The position numbers and the translations under genes are program-made. 63,679 nt of DNA from Desertivirga sp966211215 (lineage in GTDB: Bacteria > Bacteroidota > Bacteroidia > Sphingobacteriales > Sphingobacteriaceae): assembly GCA_966211215.1 (NCBI GenBank), contig CBIHNR010000006.1, positions 1 through 63,679 of the forward strand. The letters run 5' to 3'. This document shows, piece after piece, positions 43,993 to 52,988 of the stretch (within the stretch, counting starts at the first letter, position 1; every line of letters begins with the position of its first letter). Under the pieces are notes generated by a model. It saw only the letters and a program-made list of their open reading frames with translations, ran no database searches and was not told the origin of the DNA.

Positions 43993-44105
43993 TGATGTCT
44001 GATGTCTGATGTCAGAAAGTCGGATGTCGGAAGTCGGAAAGTCCGAATGTTTGCGTTCTGATGCTTTATCTTGCATTTCAGACTTCGGTCCTCCGACCTC
44101 CGTCC
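43993..44105. repeat. REP-like inverted repeat made of GTC-ending heptamers
   Basis: The gap between the VWA stop and the MoxR-like start holds TGATGTC three times in a row (from 43993), then AGAAAGTC, GGATGTC, GGAAGTC and GGAAAGTC. The right half (from about 44074) contains CAGACTTCGGTCCTCCGACC, the approximate reverse complement, so the whole could fold back on itself. It reaches the VWA stop codon. Such imperfect heptamer arrays occur as dispersed intergenic elements in Sphingobacteriaceae genomes. Confidence 0.65.
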
Positions 44106-45206
44106 TCATCTTACAGTCCTTCTTCTGTTGCGGATGTAGTCTTCGAAAATGTACTCACCCAAGCCTTTTAATGAACTATAGAAAGCTTTGCCTCCATTTA
44201 TTTCAGTGAATTTCCTTACAAATTGTTGTAAGTAAGGATCGCGGGCTATCATGAATGTAGTTATCGGGATGTTAAGGCGTTTGCATTCTGCAGCCTTATT
44301 CAGCGTTTTGTTTACTACCTTGCGGTCAAGCCCGATGCTGTTTTTATAATATTTGGTGCCCTCTTTTAAGCAGGTGGGTTTGCCATCGGTAATCATGAAG
44401 ATTTGTTTATTGTGGGTTTTTCGCCTCCGTAAAATATCGACTGAAAGCTCCAGTCCAGCATAAGTGTTGGTATGGTAAGGGCCCACTTGTAAGTAGGGAA
44501 GGTCTTTTAAGGCGATAGGCCAGGCATCGTTTCCAAACACTACAATGTCAAGTGTATCTTTAGGGTATTTAGTCCTGATTAGCTCCGCCAACGCCATCGC
44601 AACTTTTTTGGCAGGAGTAATGCGGTCCTCGCCATAAAGAATCATTGAGTGGGAAATATCAATCATTAATACCGTTGAAGTGAGGGTTCTGTAATCCTTT
44701 TCCTCCACTTCAAGGTCGCGTTCTGTCATAGTAAAATCGCTGATCCCATGGTTTATCTGAGCGTTATGGATAGAGGCCGTCATGTCGATCTGGTCGAGGC
44801 TGTCGCCAAATTCATAATCGCGCCGGTCGGCATTTTTTTCTTCGCCTAAGCCTGAAATATTAGTATTGTGTGTTCCTCTGCCCGATTTTTTAAGCTTACC
44901 GAAAATTTCTTCCAGAGCCGATTGACGGATGCTTTGTTCAGTTTTTGCAGTAATTACAAAGCCGCCTTTATTATTGTCGTCGTTATCAATGTAGCCCTTT
45001 TGCTTAAGGTCATCAATAAAGTCGCCCATGCCATATTCATCCCGGGTAAGGCTGTATTGCTTATCCAACTCGTTCATCCATGCTAAAGCCTCATTGGCAT
45101 CGCCGGATGTATAGTTTAATAGTTCTAAAAAAAGTTTCAGTAACTCTTCAAAGCCACCTTTGGGGAGTTCGTTGGGTAGAAACTGGGAAAAAGAATAGCC
45201 CCGCAT
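44106..45206 (-). CDS. VWA-domain protein, partner of the MoxR-like ATPase
   Basis: The 366-residue cytoplasmic protein has an N-terminal helical region (about 1-150) and a von Willebrand A domain with the metal-ion site DISHSM in LTSTVLMIDISHSMILYGED near residue 183, a Thr in HTNTYAGLELS and an Asp in MITDGKPTCLKEGTKYY. It has no signal peptide. Its position before the AAA+ gene supports a MoxR-VWA chaperone pair. Confidence 0.9.
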   Translation of the reverse strand: MRGYSFSQFLPNELPKGGFEELLKLFLELLNYTSGDANEALAWMNELDKQYSLTRDEYGMGDFIDDLKQKGYIDNDDNNKGGFVITAKTEQSIRQSALEEIFGKLKKSGRGTHNTNISGLGEEKNADRRDYEFGDSLDQIDMTASIHNAQINHGISDFTMTERDLEVEEKDYRTLTSTVLMIDISHSMILYGEDRITPAKKVAMALAELIRTKYPKDTLDIVVFGNDAWPIALKDLPYLQVGPYHTNTYAGLELSVDILRRRKTHNKQIFMITDGKPTCLKEGTKYYKNSIGLDRKVVNKTLNKAAECKRLNIPITTFMIARDPYLQQFVRKFTEINGGKAFYSSLKGLGEYIFEDYIRNRRRTVR

Positions 45207-45287
45207 AATGCACCTTTCTGATTGTAACGGATAAACGAAGTTAATAGTTTGGCAGGCAAGGCTTGTTTGAGGGATGTAAAAATGAAA

Positions 45288-46169
45288 TTACTGGTTAATG
45301 ATATTTTCCAGGTCGGTTTGGTTGTATTGTGGGTTAGCGCCATGCTTTGATGCGACAAAAGCCCCTGCTGCAGATGCCTTATCAAGTACTTGCTTAATAG
45401 GCAGCTTTTTTAGATAGCCGCCAATGAAAGTGGCTAAGAATGCATCGCCTGCTCCCACAGTATCGGCAAGTTCCACTTTATATCCTTTATGCTTAATCAC
45501 TTCATCCTTATAAAAAATAATGGAGCCGTCGCCGCCCAGAGTAACACAGATTACGGGAGTGTTGGTTTTTTGACTTAATTCCCTAAGTTGCTCATCGCTA
45601 GTTAAATGGCTTAATCCAAATAGCTGAGTTAGATACTCGATTTCCACCTCGTTGATTTTCAGAATATCACAGGCGTTTAAAAGCGAAATCAGAATTTCTT
45701 CATGGAAATGTGGCGGCCTTAAATTCATATCGAAAACTTTAAGCTTAGCTAGCGGAAGTAATTTGAAAAGCGTGTTTCGGCTTATTTCGCTGCGGCAAGC
45801 CAAGCTGCCGAAAACCAGTACATCAGCGTTTTTGGTAATATCAATAAATTCATTCGCGAAATGTATTTCATCCCATGAAACCGGCTTAACAATAGTGTAT
45901 GAGGCATGTAGATTTTTATCCAGCTCTACTTCAACTATCCCGGTAGGCAAGGTTGCATGCTTTTGTATGAAATGTGTATTAAGCTGATTATCTTCTAAAA
46001 AGAGAAGAAGTTCGTCTCCATTTGCATCAATGCCAACGCTGCTTATAAGGTAGCTTTTAATGCCTTGTTTATGGAGGTGCAAGGCAACATTCATTGGCGC
46101 GCCTCCTGCTTTTTTGCCGTCTTTAAAATTATCCCATAAAATTTCTCCAAAACATACAGCCTGATACAT
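45288..46169 (-). CDS. PfkB-family carbohydrate kinase, fructokinase-like
   Basis: The 293-residue kinase has the N-terminal AVCFGEILWDNFKDGKKAGG followed by APMNVALHLHKQG, and the PfkB C-terminal signature ELADTVGAGDAFLATFIGGY with catalytic Asp near residue 250. Short size and the WDxF start are typical of fructokinases (ScrK-like). It phosphorylates a sugar, most likely fructose. Stands between hemW and the VWA gene with no obvious sugar transporter nearby. Confidence 0.88.
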   Translation of the reverse strand: MYQAVCFGEILWDNFKDGKKAGGAPMNVALHLHKQGIKSYLISSVGIDANGDELLLFLEDNQLNTHFIQKHATLPTGIVEVELDKNLHASYTIVKPVSWDEIHFANEFIDITKNADVLVFGSLACRSEISRNTLFKLLPLAKLKVFDMNLRPPHFHEEILISLLNACDILKINEVEIEYLTQLFGLSHLTSDEQLRELSQKTNTPVICVTLGGDGSIIFYKDEVIKHKGYKVELADTVGAGDAFLATFIGGYLKKLPIKQVLDKASAAGAFVASKHGANPQYNQTDLENIINQ

Positions 46170-46245
46170 AGAGTAAGATTTTAAGGAAACTAATTTAGCA
46201 GATTTACAGAGCTAATTTTTATTTACTGGGTTTTCTTATGGACTA

Positions 46246-47379
46246 TTAGTTTTCAGTATCAACAAACAGCTCGGCCGCGATGTTGTCTGCAAAAAGTTTG
46301 CCTTCTTTGGTTAAGCGGACGATGTTCTCAGTAAGGTGGATCCAATCCTTATCCAAAAATTCTTCCATTGCACTTGTTACCAATTGTCGGTAATCTGAAC
46401 CGAAATCAGCTTCTACTTTCGATAAATCCATCCCCCAGATAGTTCTTAACGAAGTCATAATATATTCGTTCAGCTTATTCTCCTGAGTAAGAATTTCTGT
46501 TTCAGAAGGAATCATTCCTTTTAAAAGTGAATCAATGTACTTTGCGTTATTGGGGATGTCCCAATGCCGGGTGTCGCCATTAAAAGAGTGTGCAGAAGGG
46601 CCAATTCCTAAATACGGAATGCCTTTCCAATAGTTGGAATTATGGCGGGAATAGCATCCCGGCCTTGCAAAGTTGGAAATTTCATAATGTTCGAAACCAG
46701 CTTCTTCGAGCATTTCCATAAGGATAAGAAATTGCTCGGCGCTTTGCGATTCGTTCATTTTAGGCTGTTTGCCTTTGCGAATGGCGCTGGCGAGGGCGGT
46801 TTTATCTTCAACCGTCATGGAGTAGGCAGAAATATGGGGAACCTCCAGTTCTATCGCTTTGCGGATATTGCTTTTCCATTTTTCGTTGTTGAGCAGAGGA
46901 TAGCCGTAAATTAAATCGATGGTAATATTCTCAAAGCCAGCATCTTGTGCCCGCTTTACAGAACTTTCTGCTTCGCTGGCATTGTGAGCCCTGTTCATCC
47001 AATGTAAGTCTTCTTCAAAAAATGATTGAATGCCGATGCTGAAACGATTAATCTGCGTTTGCTTTAATGCCTTGACATTCTCCTGGCTGAGGTCATCGGG
47101 ATTGGCTTCGAGGGTGATTTCTGCATTATTGCTTACTTGATTTATTGAGGTGATTGTATCAAGAAGCTTTTGAATTTCGTCAGCGCCAATAACAGATGGC
47201 GTACCTCCTCCAAAATAGATAGTTTCTATAGATTCTTTGAGATAGCCTTTTTGCAATTGAAGCTCCGTATGCATGGCGTTGAGCAATTCATCTTTATATT
47301 TTAAAGAGGTTGTAAAATGGAAGTCGCAATAGAGGCAAGCTTTTTTACAGAAGGGTATGTGGAGGTATATTCCGGCCAT
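46246..47379 (-). CDS. hemW: Radical SAM heme chaperone HemW
   Basis: The 377-residue protein has the radical-SAM cluster motif CKKACLYC in LHIPFCKKACLYCDFHF at the N-terminus, YFGGGTPSVIGADEIQKLLD near residue 55, SIGIQSFFEEDLHWMNRAHN near 118 and the HemW motif SRHNSNYWKG near 218, which separates HemW from HemN. It binds heme and inserts it into heme proteins; the act and oxidase genes earlier in the window would be possible clients. It is the last chromosomal gene before the integrase. Confidence 0.93.
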   Translation of the reverse strand: MAGIYLHIPFCKKACLYCDFHFTTSLKYKDELLNAMHTELQLQKGYLKESIETIYFGGGTPSVIGADEIQKLLDTITSINQVSNNAEITLEANPDDLSQENVKALKQTQINRFSIGIQSFFEEDLHWMNRAHNASEAESSVKRAQDAGFENITIDLIYGYPLLNNEKWKSNIRKAIELEVPHISAYSMTVEDKTALASAIRKGKQPKMNESQSAEQFLILMEMLEEAGFEHYEISNFARPGCYSRHNSNYWKGIPYLGIGPSAHSFNGDTRHWDIPNNAKYIDSLLKGMIPSETEILTQENKLNEYIMTSLRTIWGMDLSKVEADFGSDYRQLVTSAMEEFLDKDWIHLTENIVRLTKEGKLFADNIAAELFVDTEN

Positions 47380-47498
47380 GTTTTTATTTGTTATAAAGCA
47401 GCATAGGATACAATAGATTTGTCTATATAACTTATTGTCTTATAGGTCATTGTATTGATTCTATTTATCCTTTTCGCTAGCAATTTATTTCAATCTTT

Positions 47499-47552
47499 GT
47501 TACTTTTGTTACTCCTATGAATCTTTTTAAACATGCCGAGTAACAAAGTAAC
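47499..47552 (+). promoter_or_regulatory. Inverted repeat and -7 box before the integrase
   Basis: GTTACTTTTGTTACTC (47499-47514) and GAGTAACAAAGTAAC (47538-47552) are inverted repeats differing by one base in length. The left arm contains TACTTTTG (47501-47508), a TAnnTTTG match, and the right arm touches the ATG of the integrase. This suggests an operator controlling integrase expression, or binding sites of the integrase or excisionase. Confidence 0.55.
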
Positions 47553-48676
47553 ATGGTAACAGTACGATATAAGAAACTGAAATCTGGGAAGTTTAGTGCT
47601 TACCTAGATATCTATTCCAAAAATGGTGATGGCAAAGGTAAGCGCAATTATGAGTTTTTGCGCATTCAGGTCGATAAGGATTACTCTGAAAAAGGTGTAC
47701 GAATTACAGAGGCCGACAAGGATAAATTAAAGCTTATTCAATCTATCCGGAATAAAAGAGAGGATCAGCTGAACTTTTCCCAGCATGGATATAAAGCCCC
47801 CGAGAGCATAAATTATAATTTATTAGATTATCTGGACGAATGCCTGGAAACTAAATATAATTATAAGTTGGAGTGTCTGACGATTCATTTAAATAAGTTC
47901 CTTCCCAATAAAAACATTGTATTCAACGATGTTGACGAAGTTCTCCTACAACGTTTTCAGAATTATCTATTGAAGGAGGTGAGTCAGAATACCGCCTCTG
48001 CCTATATGTCTGTCTTTCGGCAGTATTTCAATAAACTTAAAATAAGGGGAATTATTCAAAAATCACCTTTTGAGACTTTTAAGATTGTTGAAGAAGAATA
48101 CATGGAGCGTACAACCTTAACAATAGAGGAAGTCCGATCCCTGGCGAAATGCACGCCTGCAAATGGAAATCCGCAAGTAAGACAGGCTTTCTTGTTTGCG
48201 TGTTTTACGGGATTAAGGTTCTCGGATGTTAAGAAGCTAAGCTATGAAGAGATAGTAAAAGGTGAAATTGTGTTTAGGCCAGCAAAGACACCACGAAAAG
48301 TTGTTCGAATCCCATTGGTTAAAGATGCACTTCAGATTATAGACGAAGTTGAAAAGCATGAAATTAATAGGAAAGTTTTTTGGGATTTGCCATCAAGCCA
48401 GGTAGTGAACTTTTATCTGAAGTTTTGTTGGAGGTTGGCTTGAAGAAAAATCTACATTTTCATGCTGCTAGACATACCTTTGCAACCATTGGTCTGACTT
48501 TCGGGATTGACATTTACACAATGAAAGAATTGCTTGGACATAGTAAGTTAGAAATGACCCAGATTTATGCTAAAATTGTCGATGAGAAGAAAAAAGCTGA
48601 AATGTTAAAGTTTCCAGCATTGGGTAATGAAGTTAGCGAAGGTTCGGTCGAAGCAGACGCTGACGAAAAGCAATAA
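47553..48676 (+). pseudogene. Tyrosine recombinase/integrase, split by a frame change
   Basis: Two reading frames make one integrase. The first (47553-48443) carries the phage-integrase SAM-like N-terminal domain, the core-binding region and the first catalytic Arg in FTGLRFSDVKKL; it stops soon after LPSSQVVNFYLK. The second frame resumes before LEVGLKKNLHFHAARHTFAT and carries the HxxR box (HAAR), LGHSKLEMTQIYAKI with the last His and the catalytic Tyr. The break, between about 48399 and 48422, is equivalent to one missing base; no clear slippery heptamer is present there. The element may be immobile, or it may be an assembly error. Confidence 0.78.
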
Positions 48677-48711
48677 TACTTCTCTACTTCTGAAAAACAT
48701 ATATCTAACCT

Positions 48712-49698
48712 ATGAAAAGAATCTTTACGGAGATTGGTGCCGTTGCCTTATTGGTTTTATTATACCTGTTATTACCGCCTTTTAGATCAGCTATTTTAGG
48801 TGGACTTGTTGTAATTTCAATCTGGGTTGTGCCAGTTCAACTTATACTATGTATAGATCATCGAAATTGGTTGGATGAAATGTCGGGGCGTTATAGTCAT
48901 TTGAATTATGATGAAAGACTAAGTCAAATTAGAAGCAAGTTCAAAGGGTTGAAGGAAGTTGAAGCGAGTAAGTTGAGATGGTTCTATATTCATGTTTATC
49001 TATTCCATTATCTATTTTTTATAATCCTGTCCTTAACTATTGCAGCCCTGGTTTTGATATTTATGTACTTGGCTGTAAAAAAATCAGATCCTTTAGATAT
49101 AACCCTACATCTATTGACTGCTATATTTATTGGTTTTGGAGGATACTTTATCACAGGTTTAATTTATCCAATTAAAGAACGTCGGGAGAGGGATGAAATA
49201 TTTCATTTGTTATCAAGTCAAGATTGGCGAAAAAGAATACTAGAGAAGCCTTCTGATCCTGATCAAAGTGAGATAAGTAGTATTACTACTTATAGTACCT
49301 TTTACGACTTTTGGCTAGAAGGTAAAACTCTTACCGAAAAGGAATTGGCCTTTAAAAGATTTCTACAGAACCTTAATAAAGGAAGTAAAAATGGGCCGCT
49401 TTTTAAATTCGGCGATGAGGAAAAAATAGAACTTGTAAAGGTTATAGATGCAAGAGCGCTAAATAAAACTTTAGCAGGATTTTTAAAATTTTGTATTGAT
49501 GACCGGAAGATTCTCTCAGATCGTATTCTAAAGTATTCTTACAGAAATCTTATTCGTGACGTTTTTATTCTAAGTGAAGCTCAAAATTTAACCTTTCTTG
49601 AAACAGAGAGGGTCAAAAGCACGCCAGCAGAATATTCAGAAGTTTACAAGGAAGCTTACGAAAGTTATAGTAAGATAAAAATCAATAGTACTATATAG
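48712..49698 (+). CDS. Uncharacterised membrane protein in the mobile element
   Basis: The 328-residue protein has two adjacent N-terminal membrane helices (about residues 9-20 and 25-48, VALLVLLYLLLPPFRSAILG), a charged linker, and two more near 92-120 and 135-155 (TAIFIGFGGYFITGLIYPIK), then a soluble C-terminal half of about 170 residues. I recognise no family. It lies 35 bases after the integrase and is probably co-inherited cargo. AT-richness is higher than in the core chromosome. Confidence 0.62.
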   Translation: MKRIFTEIGAVALLVLLYLLLPPFRSAILGGLVVISIWVVPVQLILCIDHRNWLDEMSGRYSHLNYDERLSQIRSKFKGLKEVEASKLRWFYIHVYLFHYLFFIILSLTIAALVLIFMYLAVKKSDPLDITLHLLTAIFIGFGGYFITGLIYPIKERRERDEIFHLLSSQDWRKRILEKPSDPDQSEISSITTYSTFYDFWLEGKTLTEKELAFKRFLQNLNKGSKNGPLFKFGDEEKIELVKVIDARALNKTLAGFLKFCIDDRKILSDRILKYSYRNLIRDVFILSEAQNLTFLETERVKSTPAEYSEVYKEAYESYSKIKINSTI

Positions 49699-49791
49699 AT
49701 TACACTAAAGTACGTTCGTACGATAACCTTCGTTCGTTCGTGTAGATCTATTTTCCTCTATTCCTTTGCTTCCATACCAAACGGAAAGCAA

Positions 49792-50133
49792 ATGAGTATA
49801 AATGAAAACACTCGCTTGATAGACCTGAAAGTATCAGATCTATTAGCACTTTTAAAAGAATCAACTCCACAAAGCTCAGCGCCAAACCTACCTGATGAAG
49901 ATGAGATCGGAGGATATGGAGTTGCCGAAAAAATTACAGGTTACGCTAGGCAAACTTTGTATCAGCTGAAATCGTCAGGAGACATCCCTTACATAGCATT
50001 ACCAAACGGCGGTATTCGGTTTTCTAAAAAGGCTCTTATTTCCTGGCTACTGTCTCACAAGAAGATGACAAGCGAGGAAATTGCTGCTAAAGCAGAAAGT
50101 TATGTTTCAAAGCGTCATTTGAGGAGGAGATAA
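49792..50133 (+). CDS. Excisionase-like helix-turn-helix protein
   Basis: A 113-residue protein with a MerR/excisionase-type winged helix at about residues 45-85: GYGVAEKITGYARQTLYQLK followed by SSGDIPYIALPNGGIRFSKK. Proteins of this type bind the attachment region and bias integrase toward excision, or regulate transfer genes. It is separated from the primase-helicase by four bases, suggesting joint expression. The function is assigned from fold and context. Confidence 0.8.
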   Translation: MSINENTRLIDLKVSDLLALLKESTPQSSAPNLPDEDEIGGYGVAEKITGYARQTLYQLKSSGDIPYIALPNGGIRFSKKALISWLLSHKKMTSEEIAAKAESYVSKRHLRRR

Positions 50134-50137
50134 GTCT

Positions 50138-51340
50138 ATGGAAGCAGTGTCCCAATACATTCGCATAGGTACCACTTACTATAAGACCGTCAAGAAGCCT
50201 TTAGCTTCCGGTGATTTTATGGTAATGCTTATTCCCTGGTCAGTAGAATGCATAAAGCAGGATCATGGTAAATCTTTTCTGTCAGAAATACCAAAGTATG
50301 ATGGCTTCTGCTTTGTCCCAAGCCACCTGCAGTATCAGCGGATTATTGGTAACTTTTACAACAGGTATTATCCTTTCGCCCACGTGCCAAAAGAAGGAAA
50401 ACCAGTTCGAACACTGACCTACCTCGGACACATTTTCGGTGACCAGCTGGAATATGGCCTTGATTATCTTAAGATCCTGCTTGAAATGCCGATGCAAGTG
50501 CTCCCCATCCTTTGCTTGGTCAGTTCGGAGCGGAATACTGGAAAAACAACCTTTCTAAACCTGTTGAAGGCCATCTTCGGCGATAATATGACCATCAACA
50601 CCAATGAAGACTTCCGGTCAAACTTCAATGCCGAATGGGCGCATAAAGTGCTTATTGGAGTAGATGAAACGTTTCTGGAAAGGCGGGAAGATTCAGAACG
50701 GTTGAAGAACCTAAGTACAGCCTCTTTTTATAAAACAGAAGCTAAAGGCCAGGATAGGCAGGAAATTGAATTTTTCGGAAAGTTTATTTTATGCAGCAAC
50801 AACGAGGACAATTTTGTATTAATTGATCCGGGAGAAACAAGGTACTGGATACGAAAGATCCCGGTGCTTCAAAAAGACGATCAGCGGTTGTTGGCTGAGA
50901 TGAAAGCTGAAATCCCCTTTCTGATTCATTACCTGATCAACCGGAAGCTTTCAACCACCAAGCAATCGCGGATGTGGTTCACTGCTCAGCAGATTGCTAC
51001 TCCGGCACTAAGAAAGGTGATTCGTCAGAACCGGAACAAGCTCGAAGTGGAAATCGCCCAACTGTTGCTGGCTATTGCTGACGAAAAAGAAGCACAGGAG
51101 ATAAGGTTCTGTGTGGGTGATGTTCAGGACTGGCTTAACCGGAAAGGGTTTCGCAATCATGACACGGGAGCCATTCGAAGGATCCTACAGAACGTCTGGA
51201 ATTTGAAGCCATCTCCTAATTCCAATGTCTACACTCAATACCGTATATCGAGCGATGGAAGTATCTACGAGACTACCCAGAAAGGGCGCTTTTATACTTT
51301 AACGATCGAAGTGATTCTGAAGCTTAATGATTCTGGATGA
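50138..51340 (+). CDS. Primase-helicase (DUF5906/D5-like) of the mobile element
   Basis: The 400-residue protein has a superfamily 3-like helicase core: Walker A in LCLVSSERNTGKTTFLNLLK near residue 127-146, an acidic Walker B KVLIGVDETFLERRED near 170-186, and the sensor FILCSNNEDNFVLID near 222. The N-terminal region precedes it without an obvious primase domain, and the C-terminal about 100 residues are winged-helix-like. It would unwind the excised circular form for replication. It overlaps nothing and is followed by a repeat-rich gap. Confidence 0.8.
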   Translation: MEAVSQYIRIGTTYYKTVKKPLASGDFMVMLIPWSVECIKQDHGKSFLSEIPKYDGFCFVPSHLQYQRIIGNFYNRYYPFAHVPKEGKPVRTLTYLGHIFGDQLEYGLDYLKILLEMPMQVLPILCLVSSERNTGKTTFLNLLKAIFGDNMTINTNEDFRSNFNAEWAHKVLIGVDETFLERREDSERLKNLSTASFYKTEAKGQDRQEIEFFGKFILCSNNEDNFVLIDPGETRYWIRKIPVLQKDDQRLLAEMKAEIPFLIHYLINRKLSTTKQSRMWFTAQQIATPALRKVIRQNRNKLEVEIAQLLLAIADEKEAQEIRFCVGDVQDWLNRKGFRNHDTGAIRRILQNVWNLKPSPNSNVYTQYRISSDGSIYETTQKGRFYTLTIEVILKLNDSG

Positions 51341-51540
51341 TTTGATGATTCTAATATAATCTATTAATAATCAATAAAATACTGTCATCAAAACGGCATC
51401 AATAATTCATCAAGTTCCCAAAGGCGGATGCAAGGAAAAATCCGGAAAAACGGCTGATGATTTATTTGATGAAAGATTGATGATGAGTTAAGTGGTTGAA
51501 AATTATAAGATTAAGCTTCCCTTTCATCAAATCATCAAAT
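51337..51540. repeat. Candidate iteron/origin region with GATGATTTGATG motifs
   Basis: The 216-base gap between primase-helicase and primase holds copies of a motif related to TTTGATGATT in both orientations: GATGATTTGATG at 51337-51348, TGATGATTTATTTGATG near 51455, TTGATGATGAG near 51478, and CATCAAATCATCAAAT near 51525. The first and last are inverted copies that frame the gap. Position between two replication genes suggests an origin of replication for the excised element. Confidence 0.5.
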
Positions 51541-51556
51541 TTTTACGACATCTCTT

Positions 51557-52438
51557 ATGAAGACTTTAAGTTGCAATGAAGCAAAGCATATTCCTATAGT
51601 GGAATATCTAACTAAACAAGGAATCAGACCAGTATATATAAAAGGTAATGACTATTGGTATTGTTCCCCTTTGCGGGATGAGAAGCATCCCTCTTTCAAA
51701 GTAAACACGAAACTAAATGCCTGGTATGATCACGGCACTGGTGAGGGCGGATCAATAATAGATTTGGGAATCCGTTTGCACGGTTGCTCCATTTCTGAGT
51801 TCTTGCAAATACTAGCCTCGGCAGATGCTTATCTTTCTTTTCACCAGCCGGATGCTGCAGGTGTAAAAGCAACGGAAGATCCGAAAATCATTATCAAAGA
51901 AACTACATCCCTTCATAGCTTTTCCCTGATCAGCTACCTAAATCAGAGAGGGATCAGTCTCTCAACTGCAAACAGCTACTGTAAACAAGTAAATTTTAGC
52001 ATAGCTGATAGGAATTATTATGCTATCGGTTTTCCCAACCGTTCCAGAGGGTATGAACTTCGCAATTCCTGGTTCAAAGGCTCATCCTCTCCGAAGGATA
52101 TTAGCTTTATCGACAATGGCTCGAAATCCGTTTGCCTGTTTGAAGGCTTTATCGATTTCCTTTCCCTTTTAGAATTGAAGCAACACAAGCAATCCCACGT
52201 CAATTTTCTGATCCTGAACTCTGTTAGTCTGCTATTGAGAAGCTTGGATATATTAAAAAATCACCAGGAGGTTTTCCTGCTTTTGAATAATGATCTGGCA
52301 GGTAAAAAGGCTTCCGAGAAAATAAAGGAATCGGGTATTGACGGGATAGATGCAGGCAAGTTTTATAAAGACTTTAAGGACATCAATGAGTATTTACAAT
52401 CGCGATCGGTAGGTAAAAGCCACGGCATGAAGATCTAA
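51557..52438 (+). CDS. Toprim-type DNA primase of the mobile element
   Basis: The 293-residue protein has a CHC2-like zinc-finger segment near residues 30-60 (DYWYCSPLRDEKHPSFKVNT, then AWYDHGTGEGGSIIDLGIRL) and a Toprim domain with the Glu in VCLFEGFIDFLSLLEL near 193-208 and LLLNNDLAGKKASEKI near 238-253. The Toprim acidic pair, normally DND, reads NND, so one metal ligand has changed to Asn. It would make primers during element replication. Its gene follows the candidate iteron region. Confidence 0.83.
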   Translation: MKTLSCNEAKHIPIVEYLTKQGIRPVYIKGNDYWYCSPLRDEKHPSFKVNTKLNAWYDHGTGEGGSIIDLGIRLHGCSISEFLQILASADAYLSFHQPDAAGVKATEDPKIIIKETTSLHSFSLISYLNQRGISLSTANSYCKQVNFSIADRNYYAIGFPNRSRGYELRNSWFKGSSSPKDISFIDNGSKSVCLFEGFIDFLSLLELKQHKQSHVNFLILNSVSLLLRSLDILKNHQEVFLLLNNDLAGKKASEKIKESGIDGIDAGKFYKDFKDINEYLQSRSVGKSHGMKI

Positions 52439-52494
52439 TAAAACTAATCTATCGCATCACGAAAGTACGCGGTAGTCTCTGCGTCCTGTAAGGA

Positions 52495-52551
52495 GCAAGT
52501 TTGTGTTTTTGTTCCACAAAAACTCTTCCGGCGGCAGCCGGAAAAACTTGC
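52495..52551 (+). other. Candidate oriT with nested inverted repeats
   Basis: Directly upstream of mobC lies GCAAGTTT (52495-52502) inverted as AAACTTGC (52544-52551), enclosing a perfect TTCCGGC/GCCGGAA hairpin with GGCA loop (52526-52543) and a further TTGTG/CACAA pairing. Relaxases of this kind nick beside such structures, and mobC with the relaxase gene follows within about 50 bases. The nick site itself was not identified. Confidence 0.5.
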
Positions 52552-52601
52552 CTTTTTCTCCCGTTGGTCGCAAAAGGAGACACCCTTAAACAGAATTTAA
52601 G

Positions 52602-52988
52602 ATGGAAGAAAATCGGAATGATAAAGTCCGGAAACATAAAGGTGGAGCGCCAAAGAAGAAAGTCAGACGGGAAATGGATATCAGAATCCGACTGACTGCC
52701 ACTGAAAAGTTCCTGATCGAAAATAAGGCGAAGGCTGCAGGAATGAGGGCGAGCAATTGGATCAGAGCTTCAGCGAAAACGGCCAAGGTAGTCCCAAGGC
52801 TAACCGTAGAAGAACTAGGTATTTTACGAATGCTGGCAGGCCTGGCTAATAATCTGAACCAGCTGACTAAGCTAGCCCATCAGCAGGGAATCCTGTCAGT
52901 AGCTCTAAAGTGCCGCGATATCCTGGTCGAGATTGACAACGCTTTAACATACCTGAACAAAGATGATAGGGAAAGTAATCACCGGTAA
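52602..52988 (+). CDS. MobC-like relaxosome accessory protein
   Basis: The 128-residue protein has a basic N-terminus (KVRKHKGGAPKKKVRREM), a ribbon-helix-helix-type segment (DIRIRLTATEKFLIENKAKA near residues 26-45, with MRASNWIRASA after) and a C-terminal MobC helix region LRMLAGLANNLNQLTKLAHQ. MobC proteins bind oriT and help the relaxase open the strands. Its end overlaps the relaxase start by 26 bases. Confidence 0.87.
   Translation: MEENRNDKVRKHKGGAPKKKVRREMDIRIRLTATEKFLIENKAKAAGMRASNWIRASAKTAKVVPRLTVEELGILRMLAGLANNLNQLTKLAHQQGILSVALKCRDILVEIDNALTYLNKDDRESNHR

Noticed and set aside
47395..47552. tRNA gene as integration target
   Set aside because: No cloverleaf could be formed in the gap between hemW and the integrase.
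48380..48676. A separate small integrase gene starting at TTG 48380
   Set aside because: It lacks an N-terminal domain and begins in mid-domain; it is the continuation of the broken integrase, not a separate gene.
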